Assembly: GCA_013003335.1 (NCBI GenBank)
Contig: JABDJT010000246.1
Location: 1 to 13,975, forward strand
Source of the DNA: Verrucomicrobiales bacterium
GTDB lineage: Bacteria; Verrucomicrobiota; Verrucomicrobiia; Verrucomicrobiales; DEV007
Direction of reading: 5' to 3'
Length of the DNA: 13,975 nucleotides
How positions within the stretch are numbered: position 1 is the stretch's first letter; every line of letters begins with the position of its first letter. Positions 1 through 7,660 of this stretch are shown piece by piece. A program made the position numbers and the translations under genes. The notes beneath the pieces are model-generated. The model saw only the letters and a list, made by a program, of their open reading frames with translations, did no database searches and was not told where the DNA came from.

Positions 1-287
1 TCCTTGGGCTGGTTCCAGTGACGGCCCGAGTGACCGGTTCGCTGACAATACAGCCCCGTCAGGAGGGAAGCCCGCGTCGCTCCGCAAACCGCGTTGTTGT
101 AAAACTGGCGAAACCGCAGTCCGTCTTTCGCGAGCGAATCGATCGCCGGCGTCGGAATTTCCCCGCCATAACAGCCGACATCCGACCAACCGAGATCGTC
201 GGCCATGATGAGAATGACGTTCGGTTTTTCCGTAGCTTGGCTGGAGATAGCAAAAGCGGCGACGAGCAGGAAAAACTGGATTCTCAT
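1..287 (-). CDS. Secreted sulfatase (family S1), N-terminal part, cut by window edge
   Basis: This is a sulfate ester hydrolase of the alkaline-phosphatase superfamily, probably periplasmic or surface-located and acting on sulfated polysaccharides (family inference). Reading the minus strand from ATG at 287-285 gives 95 complete codons with no stop before the edge. Residues 1-18 (MRIQFFLLVAAFAISSQA) look like a signal peptide. They are followed by KPNVILIMADDLGWSDVG, where D30 and D31 are the expected metal ligands. The active-site motif at residues 68-78 reads CGATRASLLTG, with C68 as the presumed formylglycine precursor and R72. Ala70 replaces the usual proline of C-x-P-x-R. Only about a fifth of a typical 450-550 residue sulfatase is present. 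No Shine-Dalgarno sequence precedes the start; repeat copy 1 begins 3 nt upstream. It is divergent from the DUF1080/heme gene. The sulfatase family is confident; the substrate cannot be told. Confidence 0.93.
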   Translation of the reverse strand, partial: MRIQFFLLVAAFAISSQATEKPNVILIMADDLGWSDVGCYGGEIPTPAIDSLAKDGLRFRQFYNNAVCGATRASLLTGLYCQRTGHSGRHWNQPK

Positions 288-290
288 AAA

Positions 291-337
291 AACGAATGAA
301 CAGGGTATGTCCGACGAATCAACCCTGTTGGTTCGTT
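291..337 (+). repeat. Dispersed 47-bp inverted repeat, copy 1
   Basis: The left arm (291-306) is AACGAATGAACAGGGT and the right arm (322-337) is ACCCTGTTGGTTCGTT; 14 of 16 positions are complementary, with a 15-nt centre. This is the best-preserved copy in forward orientation. It fills the divergent gap between the sulfatase and the DUF1080/heme gene, and ends 3 nt from the sulfatase start codon. Read as protein from the ATG at 296 it gives MNRVCPTNQPCWF, which creates a false upstream start for the next gene. Confidence 0.92.
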
Positions 338-376
338 TGGGCCACGTTTGCGGGATTCCCATTCCGGCATACAGCG

Positions 377-382
377 TATAGT
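377..382 (+). promoter_or_regulatory. Possible -10 element for the DUF1080/heme gene
   Basis: TATAGT matches the sigma-70 -10 consensus at five of six positions. No convincing -35 lies 16-18 bp upstream. Transcription starting about 7 nt downstream would give a leader of only about 3 nt before the ATG at 392. That fits the absence of a Shine-Dalgarno site but is inference. Confidence 0.35.
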
Positions 383-391
383 TTGCCGGCC

Positions 392-3300
392 ATGAGATTG
401 ATTCAAGTTCTGTGTCTGTTAGGCCTCATATCCGGCGTTCCCGCCGTTTCCCAGGATGCGGCTCCGGTGCAGAAAACGATCGACCTTCTCAAATCTTCCG
501 AAGCATTCCAGTCTGTGCTGTCGCGGAAAAATTCGCAGACGGGTGCGCCGGAAGAGGCGTTCGATTTTCGGGAGGACGGGAAATTGCGGATTACCGGGAA
601 AGGCTGGGGTTACCTCCGGACGAAGGAAGCGTATCGCGATTACCATCTCGTTGCGGAATTCAAGTGGGGTGAGCACACCTACGGAGTCCGGGCGGATGGC
701 GCGCGGGACTGCGGGATTTTCGTTCACGTGAACGGGACGGACGGCGCATTCAAGGGAAGTTGGGCGGCAGGTGCAGAAGTGCAGTTGCTGGAATCGGTTT
801 CGGGAAATATCAGTTTTCTCCAAACGCGCGAAACTCCGTGGACGGTGGACGGAAAGGCGATCGAAGGGGACCGTTTGCGGGTTGAAGGTCAGGCGTGGGA
901 TCCGGAATGGAAAGACGTGAAAGGCTGGCACACGAGGGCGAACGAAATCGAGTCGAATTTTGGATACTGGAACCGGATTGAGGTGATTTGCGAAGGCGAT
1001 TCGATCCGGGTGATTCTCAACGGCCAGCCGGTCAATGAAGTGAAAGGCGTTTCGCCGGGTTCGGGCCGGATTGCGATCCAGAGCGAGCTGGCGGAGTGCT
1101 GGTTCCGGCGGTTGGAGTTGTTTCCGATCGGAAAATTCACTGAGAAATGGGAAGCCGAAGCTCTGCCCACGGACACCGGTTATACGGCGACGGGCGACTC
1201 GATTTTGCCGCGGGATTTCCCGCTTTCCCCGGAAAAAAGCCGCGATTCCTGGGAGATTGACGGCAATTACGAACTGCAACTGATCGCCAGCGAACCTCTC
1301 GTTTGTGATCCGGTGGATGTGGTGTGGGACGAAAGGGGGCGCATGTATGTCGCCGAGATGCGCGATTACCCACTGCCGGCTGACGCAGGTGAAAAGCTTT
1401 CCCGTATCCGGCTTCTGTCGGACGAGGACGGCGACGGCATAATGGACAAAGCGGTGACCTGGGCGGATGATCTGGATCATGTGCAGGGGTTGCTCCCGAT
1501 GACCGGTGGAATTCTCGCGACGACGCGGACCTCGATCCTGTTTCTCCGCGACGTGGACGGCGACGGCGTGGCAGAAATTCGCAAACCGCTTTTCGAAGCC
1601 AACGAACCACGACACAACCAGCTCCAGGTTTCCTCGCCGCGCTGGGGGGTCGACAACCTAATTTATTTGAACAACGGGCTCGACCTGAAAGAGATTTATC
1701 CCGCCGGTGAGCCGGACAAAAAGCTTTCGATCGCGCGAGCCAACCTGAGCCTGAACCCACGCACGATGGAATTGCAGCCTGTGAGTGGATACGGTCAGTT
1801 TGGCGCGACGCAGGATGACTGGGGCCGACGGTTTGCCTGCAGCAACCGGAACCCGGTGATGTTTTCCATCATGCCGCTGTGGGCCGTGAACCGGAACCCG
1901 TTCGATCACATCACCCAGGGGCATGTGGATGTCGCGCCGTCGGGTGAGGCATCGAAAGTTTATCCGTTCGAATTGAGCCACACCACCTCGATCGCCCACG
2001 CCGGCACTCATACCGCCGCGTGCGGGCTTGGGATTTATCGTGGCGACTTGATGCCGGATTTAAACGGCAATGTGTTTGTGCCGGAACCAACCGCCCAGCT
2101 GATCACCCGTTCCATTTTGAAACCGACTGGCGGAAGCCTGGTCGCGGAGCGGGTTGGAGAGAAGCGCGACTTTCTCGTTTCCTCCGATGAATGGTCGCGG
2201 CCGGTGAACGTTCGCAACGGTCCCGACGGGGCTTTCTACATCTGCGACATGTATCGGCGCTTTATCGATCACGCCCGGTTTTTCCCGGAGGAATTTTCCA
2301 AAGCTCACTACATGCGCGCGGGATTTGACCAGGGGCGGATTTACCGGCTGGCACCCAAAGGATCGAAACCGAAAAAAATCGAGCCACTTCCCGAAGAAGA
2401 ATCCGGATTGGTGGGAATGTTGGGGTCGAAAAATGCGTGGAACCGGATCCATGCTCAGCGCCTGCTGATCGAGCGCCAGCCGGAAGGGATCGACAGACCG
2501 GTTCACGCCGTTTTTGAAAGCTCGGAACTTCCCCAGGGCCGCCTTCACGCAATGTGGACCCTTGATGGCCTGGGTAAGCTGACAACGGACGATGTGTCCC
2601 GCGCTCTCAACGATCCGCACCCCGGCGTGGTTGAGAACGCGATCCCGCATTCCGATGCGGAAAATCACCGGAAAGCCGTTTATGAGATTGCAGAGTCGGG
2701 GCAGGATCGGGCGCAGTTTCGGGCACTGCTGGAAATCGGTTACGATCCTTCGCCGGAAACGACGGCTCTGTTTCAAAAAGTGCTCCACAATGAGGGCGGT
2801 CTGCAGCATCCCTCCATTCGTGACGCGATCCTGACGGGATCCGAGGAGCGGGCTGGCGAGATTTTAGCCTTCATGCTGGAAAATCCGATTGAGATCGCGA
2901 CGGGAGTGCCGCCCTCCGTCGAAGAACGCACTGCCGGCTACCAGGAATATTCCAGCGCAGTGGCGGCCCGCGGAAACGAAGCCGAACTGGCCCGCGTGCT
3001 CGATGCTCTCGCCAAAGTCGAGAACAACGAGTTTCGTTTCGCCTTCGCCAACGGAATGTCGGAAGGGCTTCGAAAAACCACCTTGAAAACCAAGTCGCTG
3101 GCCGCCTTCATCGCATCACCGCCTGAAGCCTGTGCCGGAAAAGTGGAGACGCTGAAAGAAATCGTCGATTCTGCCGAGCAGGTCGTCGTCGACGAATCAA
3201 GGCCCGATTCCGAACGTCTTGCAGCGATTCCGCTCGCCAGCCAGCAGGCCTTCGAAACCTACAAAGTTCTCGCCGAGAAACTGATTGCACCGACCACTTC

Positions 3301-4042
3301 TCCTGCGATCCAGCAAGCAGCCGTTCGGGCTATGAGCCGTTTCAATCGCGACGACTTGGCGGAATTTTTCTACGCCCGCTGGGATAACCTCAGCATCCCC
3401 ACACGCCGTAACGCAGTGACCCTGCTGGCATCCGGGAACACGCTCATTCCATTGATGAAAAAAATGAAGGCGGGTGAAATCAACCCGCAGTTGATGGAGC
3501 CGATCAAGCGCTGGAGTTACGGGCGTTCCAAGAACGAGGAGATCAAGCAGCTCGCGCTTGATTTGTATGGCAAGACGGATGCCGATCGGGCCAAGCTGAT
3601 CGCCGAGTATCGCGAAGTTCTGGAAAGCGACCGCACCCCCAATCTCGAGAACGGGAAAGCAGTCCTCACGAAAGCCGCGTGCATTACCTGCCACCGGATT
3701 GGCGGTGAAGGCGTGGCAGTTGGTCCCGATCTCGCGGACGTGAAAGTCAAACCGCCCATCGCAATTTTGACCGATATCCTCGATCCGAATCGGGCTGTCG
3801 AAGAACGGTGGGTCAGCCACACCGTGACCGGTCCGGACGGCACGCCTTACACCGGGATTATTACGGGCGACGACAATACGAATATCACGATCAAGATGCC
3901 CGGCGGTCTGGTGCAGACGATTCCCCGCGACCAGGTCCAGAAAATCGAAACCACCGGCGTTTCCCTGATGCCGATTGGGCTGGAAGGCGCGATTTCAAAA
4001 GAGGATATGGCCGACATGATCTCCTTTTTGAAAGCCCGGTAA
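392..4042 (+). CDS. Secreted DUF1080 / PVC-type dehydrogenase propeller / heme-binding protein
   Basis: This is a 1216-residue exported multidomain protein of a kind abundant in Planctomycetes and Verrucomicrobia, presumed to bind and oxidise carbohydrates. Residues 1-20 (MRLIQVLCLLGLISGVPAVS) form a signal peptide. Residues about 25-247 resemble DUF1080 (3-keto-disaccharide hydrolase, concanavalin-like fold). From about 285 comes the membrane-bound-dehydrogenase-type propeller (TIGR02604-like: ELQLIASEPLVCDPVDVVWD), with acidic DEDGDG and DVDGDG calcium-loop-like motifs. Residues about 690-1040 look like helical HEAT-type repeats. The C-terminal domain (about 1080-1216, TIGR02603-like) carries C1097-I-T-C1100-H1101 for covalent heme c. 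The start at 392 is preferred over an in-frame ATG at 296. The 296 start lies inside repeat copy 1 and would put 32 unrelated residues before the signal peptide. No Shine-Dalgarno site is visible. The stop is followed 3 nt later by repeat copy 2. Substrate and redox partner are unknown. Confidence 0.93.
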   Translation: MRLIQVLCLLGLISGVPAVSQDAAPVQKTIDLLKSSEAFQSVLSRKNSQTGAPEEAFDFREDGKLRITGKGWGYLRTKEAYRDYHLVAEFKWGEHTYGVRADGARDCGIFVHVNGTDGAFKGSWAAGAEVQLLESVSGNISFLQTRETPWTVDGKAIEGDRLRVEGQAWDPEWKDVKGWHTRANEIESNFGYWNRIEVICEGDSIRVILNGQPVNEVKGVSPGSGRIAIQSELAECWFRRLELFPIGKFTEKWEAEALPTDTGYTATGDSILPRDFPLSPEKSRDSWEIDGNYELQLIASEPLVCDPVDVVWDERGRMYVAEMRDYPLPADAGEKLSRIRLLSDEDGDGIMDKAVTWADDLDHVQGLLPMTGGILATTRTSILFLRDVDGDGVAEIRKPLFEANEPRHNQLQVSSPRWGVDNLIYLNNGLDLKEIYPAGEPDKKLSIARANLSLNPRTMELQPVSGYGQFGATQDDWGRRFACSNRNPVMFSIMPLWAVNRNPFDHITQGHVDVAPSGEASKVYPFELSHTTSIAHAGTHTAACGLGIYRGDLMPDLNGNVFVPEPTAQLITRSILKPTGGSLVAERVGEKRDFLVSSDEWSRPVNVRNGPDGAFYICDMYRRFIDHARFFPEEFSKAHYMRAGFDQGRIYRLAPKGSKPKKIEPLPEEESGLVGMLGSKNAWNRIHAQRLLIERQPEGIDRPVHAVFESSELPQGRLHAMWTLDGLGKLTTDDVSRALNDPHPGVVENAIPHSDAENHRKAVYEIAESGQDRAQFRALLEIGYDPSPETTALFQKVLHNEGGLQHPSIRDAILTGSEERAGEILAFMLENPIEIATGVPPSVEERTAGYQEYSSAVAARGNEAELARVLDALAKVENNEFRFAFANGMSEGLRKTTLKTKSLAAFIASPPEACAGKVETLKEIVDSAEQVVVDESRPDSERLAAIPLASQQAFETYKVLAEKLIAPTTSPAIQQAAVRAMSRFNRDDLAEFFYARWDNLSIPTRRNAVTLLASGNTLIPLMKKMKAGEINPQLMEPIKRWSYGRSKNEEIKQLALDLYGKTDADRAKLIAEYREVLESDRTPNLENGKAVLTKAACITCHRIGGEGVAVGPDLADVKVKPPIAILTDILDPNRAVEERWVSHTVTGPDGTPYTGIITGDDNTNITIKMPGGLVQTIPRDQVQKIETTGVSLMPIGLEGAISKEDMADMISFLKAR

Positions 4043-4045
4043 GAA

Positions 4046-4092
4046 AACGAATCAACCGGGTTGGTTCGGTAAACAGACCCTGTTCGTTCGTT
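4046..4092 (-). repeat. Dispersed 47-bp inverted repeat, copy 2 (reverse orientation)
   Basis: The arms are 4046-4061 (AACGAATCAACCGGGT) and 4077-4092 (ACCCTGTTCGTTCGTT); 13 of 16 positions are complementary around a 15-nt centre. The reverse complement of the right arm matches the left arm of copy 1 at 15 of 16 positions, so this copy is inverted. It begins 3 nt after the stop at 4042 and runs into a TTTTT tract (4091-4095). It could therefore act as an intrinsic terminator for the upstream gene, ahead of the sigma factor. Confidence 0.9.
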
Positions 4093-4122
4093 TTTCGCGC
4101 AACCTTTGGCCGAAAATCTGTC

Positions 4123-4126
4123 AGGA
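4123..4126 (+). promoter_or_regulatory. Ribosome binding site for the sigma factor gene
   Basis: AGGA lies 9 nt before GTG at 4136. It favours that start over the in-frame TTG at 4106, which has no Shine-Dalgarno site and sits just downstream of the repeat. Confidence 0.5.
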
Positions 4127-4135
4127 TATTGTGTC

Positions 4136-4867
4136 GTGGCGGATTTTTTGACCAACTCGAACGGTGGGCAGTTTCACACCACCTGCTGGACGCAGGTGCT
4201 GAAAGCCCGCGGTGACTCGGAGGCTTCGCGGGAAGCTCTCGGTGAGCTGTGCGAGGATTATTACGAGCCGGTCATGGCGTACCTGAAACGGTCAGGTTTT
4301 GACCGGGACGGCAACGCCCGCGATCTCGCGCACGGTTTTTTCGAGGATTTGCTGGGCGGAAACCGTCTCGAACGGCTGGAGCGAGAAAAAGGACGGTTCC
4401 GATCCTATCTGCTGGGAGCGCTGAAGCATTTTCTGTCTCATCAGCGGGCGAAAGCCCGCGCGGAAAAGCGGGGCGGCAGCGCGAAAGAATTTTCCCTCAA
4501 TGAAACCGGAGCCGGGGAAATCGCGAGCCGATCCGAATTGCCGCCGGACGACTGGTTCGATCAGCAGTGGGCTCTCGCACTGCTGGGTCGGGCACTGACT
4601 TCGGTTGAAGAATCCTGTCGCGCGAACGGAAAGGAAACGCAGTTCCAGCATCTCAGTCCATGGCTGACTGGAGAGGCGGAGCATGGAGATCAGGCGGAGT
4701 TGGCGGAACGGGCCGGGATTCCCCCGAATACCTTGAAAAGCACGATCCACCGACTGCGTCGGCAATTCCGGGCGGCTGTGAAATCGGAAATTGTCCGGAC
4801 GCTGGAAGATCCGGCGGACGTCGAGGCGGAAATGGAGGCGCTTTTCGCAGCTTTGAAACAGTCATGA
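4136..4867 (+). CDS. ECF-like RNA polymerase sigma-70 factor
   Basis: This 243-residue cytoplasmic sigma factor would direct RNA polymerase to a dedicated promoter set. Region 2 lies near residues 30-90: a helical stretch including LCEDYYEPVMAYLKRSG and ARDLAHGFFEDLL, then a basic segment (SYLLGALKHFLSHQRAKARA). Region 4 is a helix-turn-helix near residues 189-212 (LAERAGIPPNTLKSTIHRLR), the expected -35 recognition module. GTG at 4136 was chosen for its AGGA site; TTG at 4106 or 4148 are alternatives. No anti-sigma factor is encoded next to it. Instead the kinase gene begins 45 nt after the stop on the same strand with no terminator or repeat between, suggesting an operon in which the kinase may control this sigma factor. 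That pairing is known in Planctomycetes and Verrucomicrobia; the regulation here is inference. Confidence 0.9.
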   Translation: MADFLTNSNGGQFHTTCWTQVLKARGDSEASREALGELCEDYYEPVMAYLKRSGFDRDGNARDLAHGFFEDLLGGNRLERLEREKGRFRSYLLGALKHFLSHQRAKARAEKRGGSAKEFSLNETGAGEIASRSELPPDDWFDQQWALALLGRALTSVEESCRANGKETQFQHLSPWLTGEAEHGDQAELAERAGIPPNTLKSTIHRLRRQFRAAVKSEIVRTLEDPADVEAEMEALFAALKQS

Positions 4868-4900
4868 AAAAATTGTGCAACCATTCGCGACGGATTGGTC

Positions 4901-4910
4901 AGGAAAGGGG
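4901..4910 (+). promoter_or_regulatory. Ribosome binding site for the Ser/Thr kinase gene
   Basis: The purine-rich AGGAAAGGGG ends 2 nt before ATG at 4913, with its AGGA part about 8 nt away. It is the clearest Shine-Dalgarno-like sequence in the window and supports ATG 4913 over the in-frame TTG at 4895, which would lie upstream of it. Confidence 0.6.
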
Positions 4911-4912
4911 TG

Positions 4913-7621
4913 ATGAGCGAAAAATCTGAAACTGAAAGCCCGGAAACCTGCCCGAAATGCGGTGCGGAAAAACCGGGCGGTGCGCCGGGCGGTTTGTGCC
5001 CGGTCTGCCTGATGGCCGAGGCGATGGTGCCAACGGCTGACGGTGAAGGCGAGAGGCAACGTCCGGAACCGCCGGACCTGGAGACCGTGCAGGCCGCGTT
5101 TCCGCAGCTCGAGATCCTGGAATTGATCGGCGTCGGCGGAATGGGAATGGTCTACAAGGCCCGTCAGACATCGCTCAATCGGGAAGTCGCATTGAAATTA
5201 CTGGCGCCTCATCGCGACCGGGAAGCAGGATTTTCGGAAAGGTTTACCCGCGAGGCGCAGGCGCTGGCGGCGATGAATCACCCGAACATCGTAACCGTTC
5301 ATGACTTTGGCCAAGCCAATGATTTTTTCTTCCTGCTGATGGAATTTGTCGACGGGGTGAACCTGCGGCAGGCGATGAAAGCCGGGAAATTCACGCCCGA
5401 GGAGGCGCTCGCAATCGTCCCGCCCATCTGTGAAGCGCTGCAATACGCTCACGACCGCGGGATCGTCCACCGCGATATCAAACCCGAAAATCTGCTGCTC
5501 GATAAAGACGGTCAGGTCAAAGTCGCCGACTTCGGGATCGCCCGGATTTTGCACGAGGACGAGTCCGACATTGGTGAAGCGGAGCAGGAGGAAATCGATT
5601 TTTCGCTGACGGCCGGGACCGCTCTCGGTACACCGAATTACATGGCACCGGAACAGGCGGACACCCCCGAAACGGTGGATCACCGGGCCGACATTTATTC
5701 GCTCGGCGTGGTATTTTACGAAATGCTGACCGGTGAGCCTCCTTCAGGTCCGCTGCGGCCTCCATCATCCCGAGTCGCGGTCGATGTTCGGCTGGATGAA
5801 ATCGTTCTGCGTGCGCTGGCGGATTCGCCGGAGTTGCGCTGGCAGTCGGCCACTGATTTGCGGACGCAAGTGCAAACCATTGTGGAGAATCAGCTGGCTC
5901 CGACACCGGTAGGCGGGGTCGATCCGGGGGCAGAGACCGTTTCAGCGGTGGTTCCTCCAAAAAAATCGAGGCCGGGAGAGGGGTTTCGCTGGGCAGGGAT
6001 TATCCTGTCACTGATTTCCGTTCCGGCGCTCCTGGTTGGGCTCGTCGCCCTGGCCGCCGTTTGGGATGATCCGCACTGGAACCCGATTTTCTGGGAAGCG
6101 ATTTTCGTCGTGGGAAGCTGGATCCTGGCCTTGTTTTTCCCGATTGCTGCCGGGTTCTGTTTTTGGAAATGGATCGGCAAACAGGAAAAAGATCATCGTT
6201 CCAATGCGATTCGATTTGCGAGTGGAGTCGCGCTGGCGGTGGCGTCGATTGTCCTGCCGGTTGTGCTGATCGGCGGATTGGTCTGGAATGCGCAGAACAG
6301 TTCCAAAGAATCGATTGCGCGAATCAAATCTCAGAGTGCCATGTTGCAATCGCAGCAAAGAGAATATCAGGTGGCGCTTTCCCGAATGTCGGAATTGGGA
6401 AGCGAACTGGCGCGGAATGACTTCGCCAGTGAAGCCGACCGGCAGGAGGTGGAGGGCAAACTGGAGGAACAACAGAGCGCGGTCAGTGAAGCCAAGCATC
6501 GCCTGAACGAGGCGCAAGCTGCTCTTCAAACCAGCGACGTCTCTGCGGCTATCCCCGGCGCATGGCCGCTGATCCTGTCCGGCCTCTTCGGTCTGAGTCT
6601 TGCCGTCGGTGCGCTGATCCTGCTGGCTCGATCGGCTGGCGGAGTTGCATTCGGTTGTGGACTGCTTGTCCTGCTCCTGTTTTCCGGACTCATGGTCCTT
6701 TTCCTGTCAATGGCGACCTACCGTGCGACGGGGGTTTCCGCCGCGGAGATGCAACGGGAAACGACGCGCCGAATCGAATCCCGCAGCGACCGGGGCGAGG
6801 TTGCCATCCAGATCAAACCGGGCACACCGGCTTTCACGATGCGCGGGGCTCAATCCTCGGTTCTGACGTTTCAATTTCAGTTCCTGGAAAAATCCGGGGA
6901 TTGGGACCTCTGGCAGGTGACGCGATACACAGAGCCGGATTCTGCCCGTTCCGACGGGGTTACCAGCCGGGTAATGAGCCCGGGGCAATTCGTCAAAATC
7001 CCGCTGCGTGGCTTGAATCTGACGCCGGAGGACATGGATGCGGTGACCAATCAGTTGCAGCAAATCGACGGCGGCCTGTATCGACTGAAACCGGGAATCA
7101 CGATCCGCATCCTGAATTTGAGAGATTCGGATGGAAAAAGGGCGGAAGTGGAGTTGGAGATCAGGCCTGCCTCTCAGCCATCCTCAACCCCGAAACATCT
7201 AATTTACATTCGCGAAGTCGATTCCAAGCCGGGGAAGGGAACATTTACCCTGGCCTGGAATGAAATTCAGTCCGTCGGCGGAATGGACCTGGTGCTCGAA
7301 ATATACGAAGCCGGAGTTCAGGTTCGCAGTGATGACAAATTAACGGGAAAACTTTTCAACGACGTTCAGTCGGAAGCACCGATTCCGTTTTCCCGACGGA
7401 TTTTGCCCGGTGGGGGCTCGATGCAATTTGAGTTTCAGCCCTTCACGGCAATCGACCCATCCGGAACGATTGTCGTCGATTCGTTTTCTCCCCTGGAAGT
7501 TCCATCCGGCGAATTCGTGCCGCTGTTTCAGTTCGAAGACCCCTCCGGGCGTCGGTCCTGCGCCATCCTGCGGATGCTTCCAGAGGAAGAGGCGAAGGAG
7601 ATTCCCCGGGAGAACGAATGA
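4913..7621 (+). CDS. Membrane Hanks-type Ser/Thr protein kinase with zinc ribbon and large C-terminal sensor-like region
   Basis: This 902-residue kinase probably phosphorylates cytoplasmic targets in response to an envelope signal. Residues 13-32 hold two CxxC pairs (C13/C16, C29/C32), a probable zinc ribbon. The kinase domain (about 65-335) keeps the glycine loop GVGGMG (73-78), K95, HRD (186-188), DFG (206-208) and APE (245-247), so it should be active. The activation segment carries an acidic insert near 214-230. Five hydrophobic segments follow (about 360-383, 392-420, 432-458, 551-575, 578-603). A glutamine- and charge-rich predicted coiled coil lies at about 460-540. The last 300 residues are not recognised and show no motif I can name. 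With the kinase inside, five spans put both the coiled coil and the C-terminus outside the membrane. It shares an operon with the sigma factor. Its last codons and TGA lie within repeat copy 3. Confidence 0.93.
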   Translation: MSEKSETESPETCPKCGAEKPGGAPGGLCPVCLMAEAMVPTADGEGERQRPEPPDLETVQAAFPQLEILELIGVGGMGMVYKARQTSLNREVALKLLAPHRDREAGFSERFTREAQALAAMNHPNIVTVHDFGQANDFFFLLMEFVDGVNLRQAMKAGKFTPEEALAIVPPICEALQYAHDRGIVHRDIKPENLLLDKDGQVKVADFGIARILHEDESDIGEAEQEEIDFSLTAGTALGTPNYMAPEQADTPETVDHRADIYSLGVVFYEMLTGEPPSGPLRPPSSRVAVDVRLDEIVLRALADSPELRWQSATDLRTQVQTIVENQLAPTPVGGVDPGAETVSAVVPPKKSRPGEGFRWAGIILSLISVPALLVGLVALAAVWDDPHWNPIFWEAIFVVGSWILALFFPIAAGFCFWKWIGKQEKDHRSNAIRFASGVALAVASIVLPVVLIGGLVWNAQNSSKESIARIKSQSAMLQSQQREYQVALSRMSELGSELARNDFASEADRQEVEGKLEEQQSAVSEAKHRLNEAQAALQTSDVSAAIPGAWPLILSGLFGLSLAVGALILLARSAGGVAFGCGLLVLLLFSGLMVLFLSMATYRATGVSAAEMQRETTRRIESRSDRGEVAIQIKPGTPAFTMRGAQSSVLTFQFQFLEKSGDWDLWQVTRYTEPDSARSDGVTSRVMSPGQFVKIPLRGLNLTPEDMDAVTNQLQQIDGGLYRLKPGITIRILNLRDSDGKRAEVELEIRPASQPSSTPKHLIYIREVDSKPGKGTFTLAWNEIQSVGGMDLVLEIYEAGVQVRSDDKLTGKLFNDVQSEAPIPFSRRILPGGGSMQFEFQPFTAIDPSGTIVVDSFSPLEVPSGEFVPLFQFEDPSGRRSCAILRMLPEEEAKEIPRENE

Positions 7622-7659
7622 ACAGGGATGGTTTTCCGATCCAACCTTGTTGGTTCAAA
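7613..7659 (+). repeat. Dispersed 47-bp inverted repeat, copy 3
   Basis: The left arm is 7613-7628 (AACGAATGAACAGGGA) and the right arm 7644-7659 (ACCTTGTTGGTTCAAA), with a 15-nt centre. This is the most diverged copy, with 9 of 16 Watson-Crick pairs plus one G-T. It fills the whole space between two convergent genes. It begins inside the kinase gene, supplying Asn-Glu-TGA (stop 7619-7621), and ends 1 nt before the TPR gene's stop codon. No T tract follows on either strand. Confidence 0.85.
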
Positions 7660-7660
7660 G

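Noticed and set aside
296..391. Upstream start at 296 for the DUF1080/heme gene.
   Set aside because: It begins inside repeat copy 1 and adds 32 residues ahead of a clear signal peptide starting at 392.
419..1615. A 398-codon open frame on the minus strand inside the DUF1080/heme gene.
   Set aside because: It is rich in Arg, His and Pro with no domain, and lies opposite a well-supported gene in GC-rich DNA; a shadow frame.
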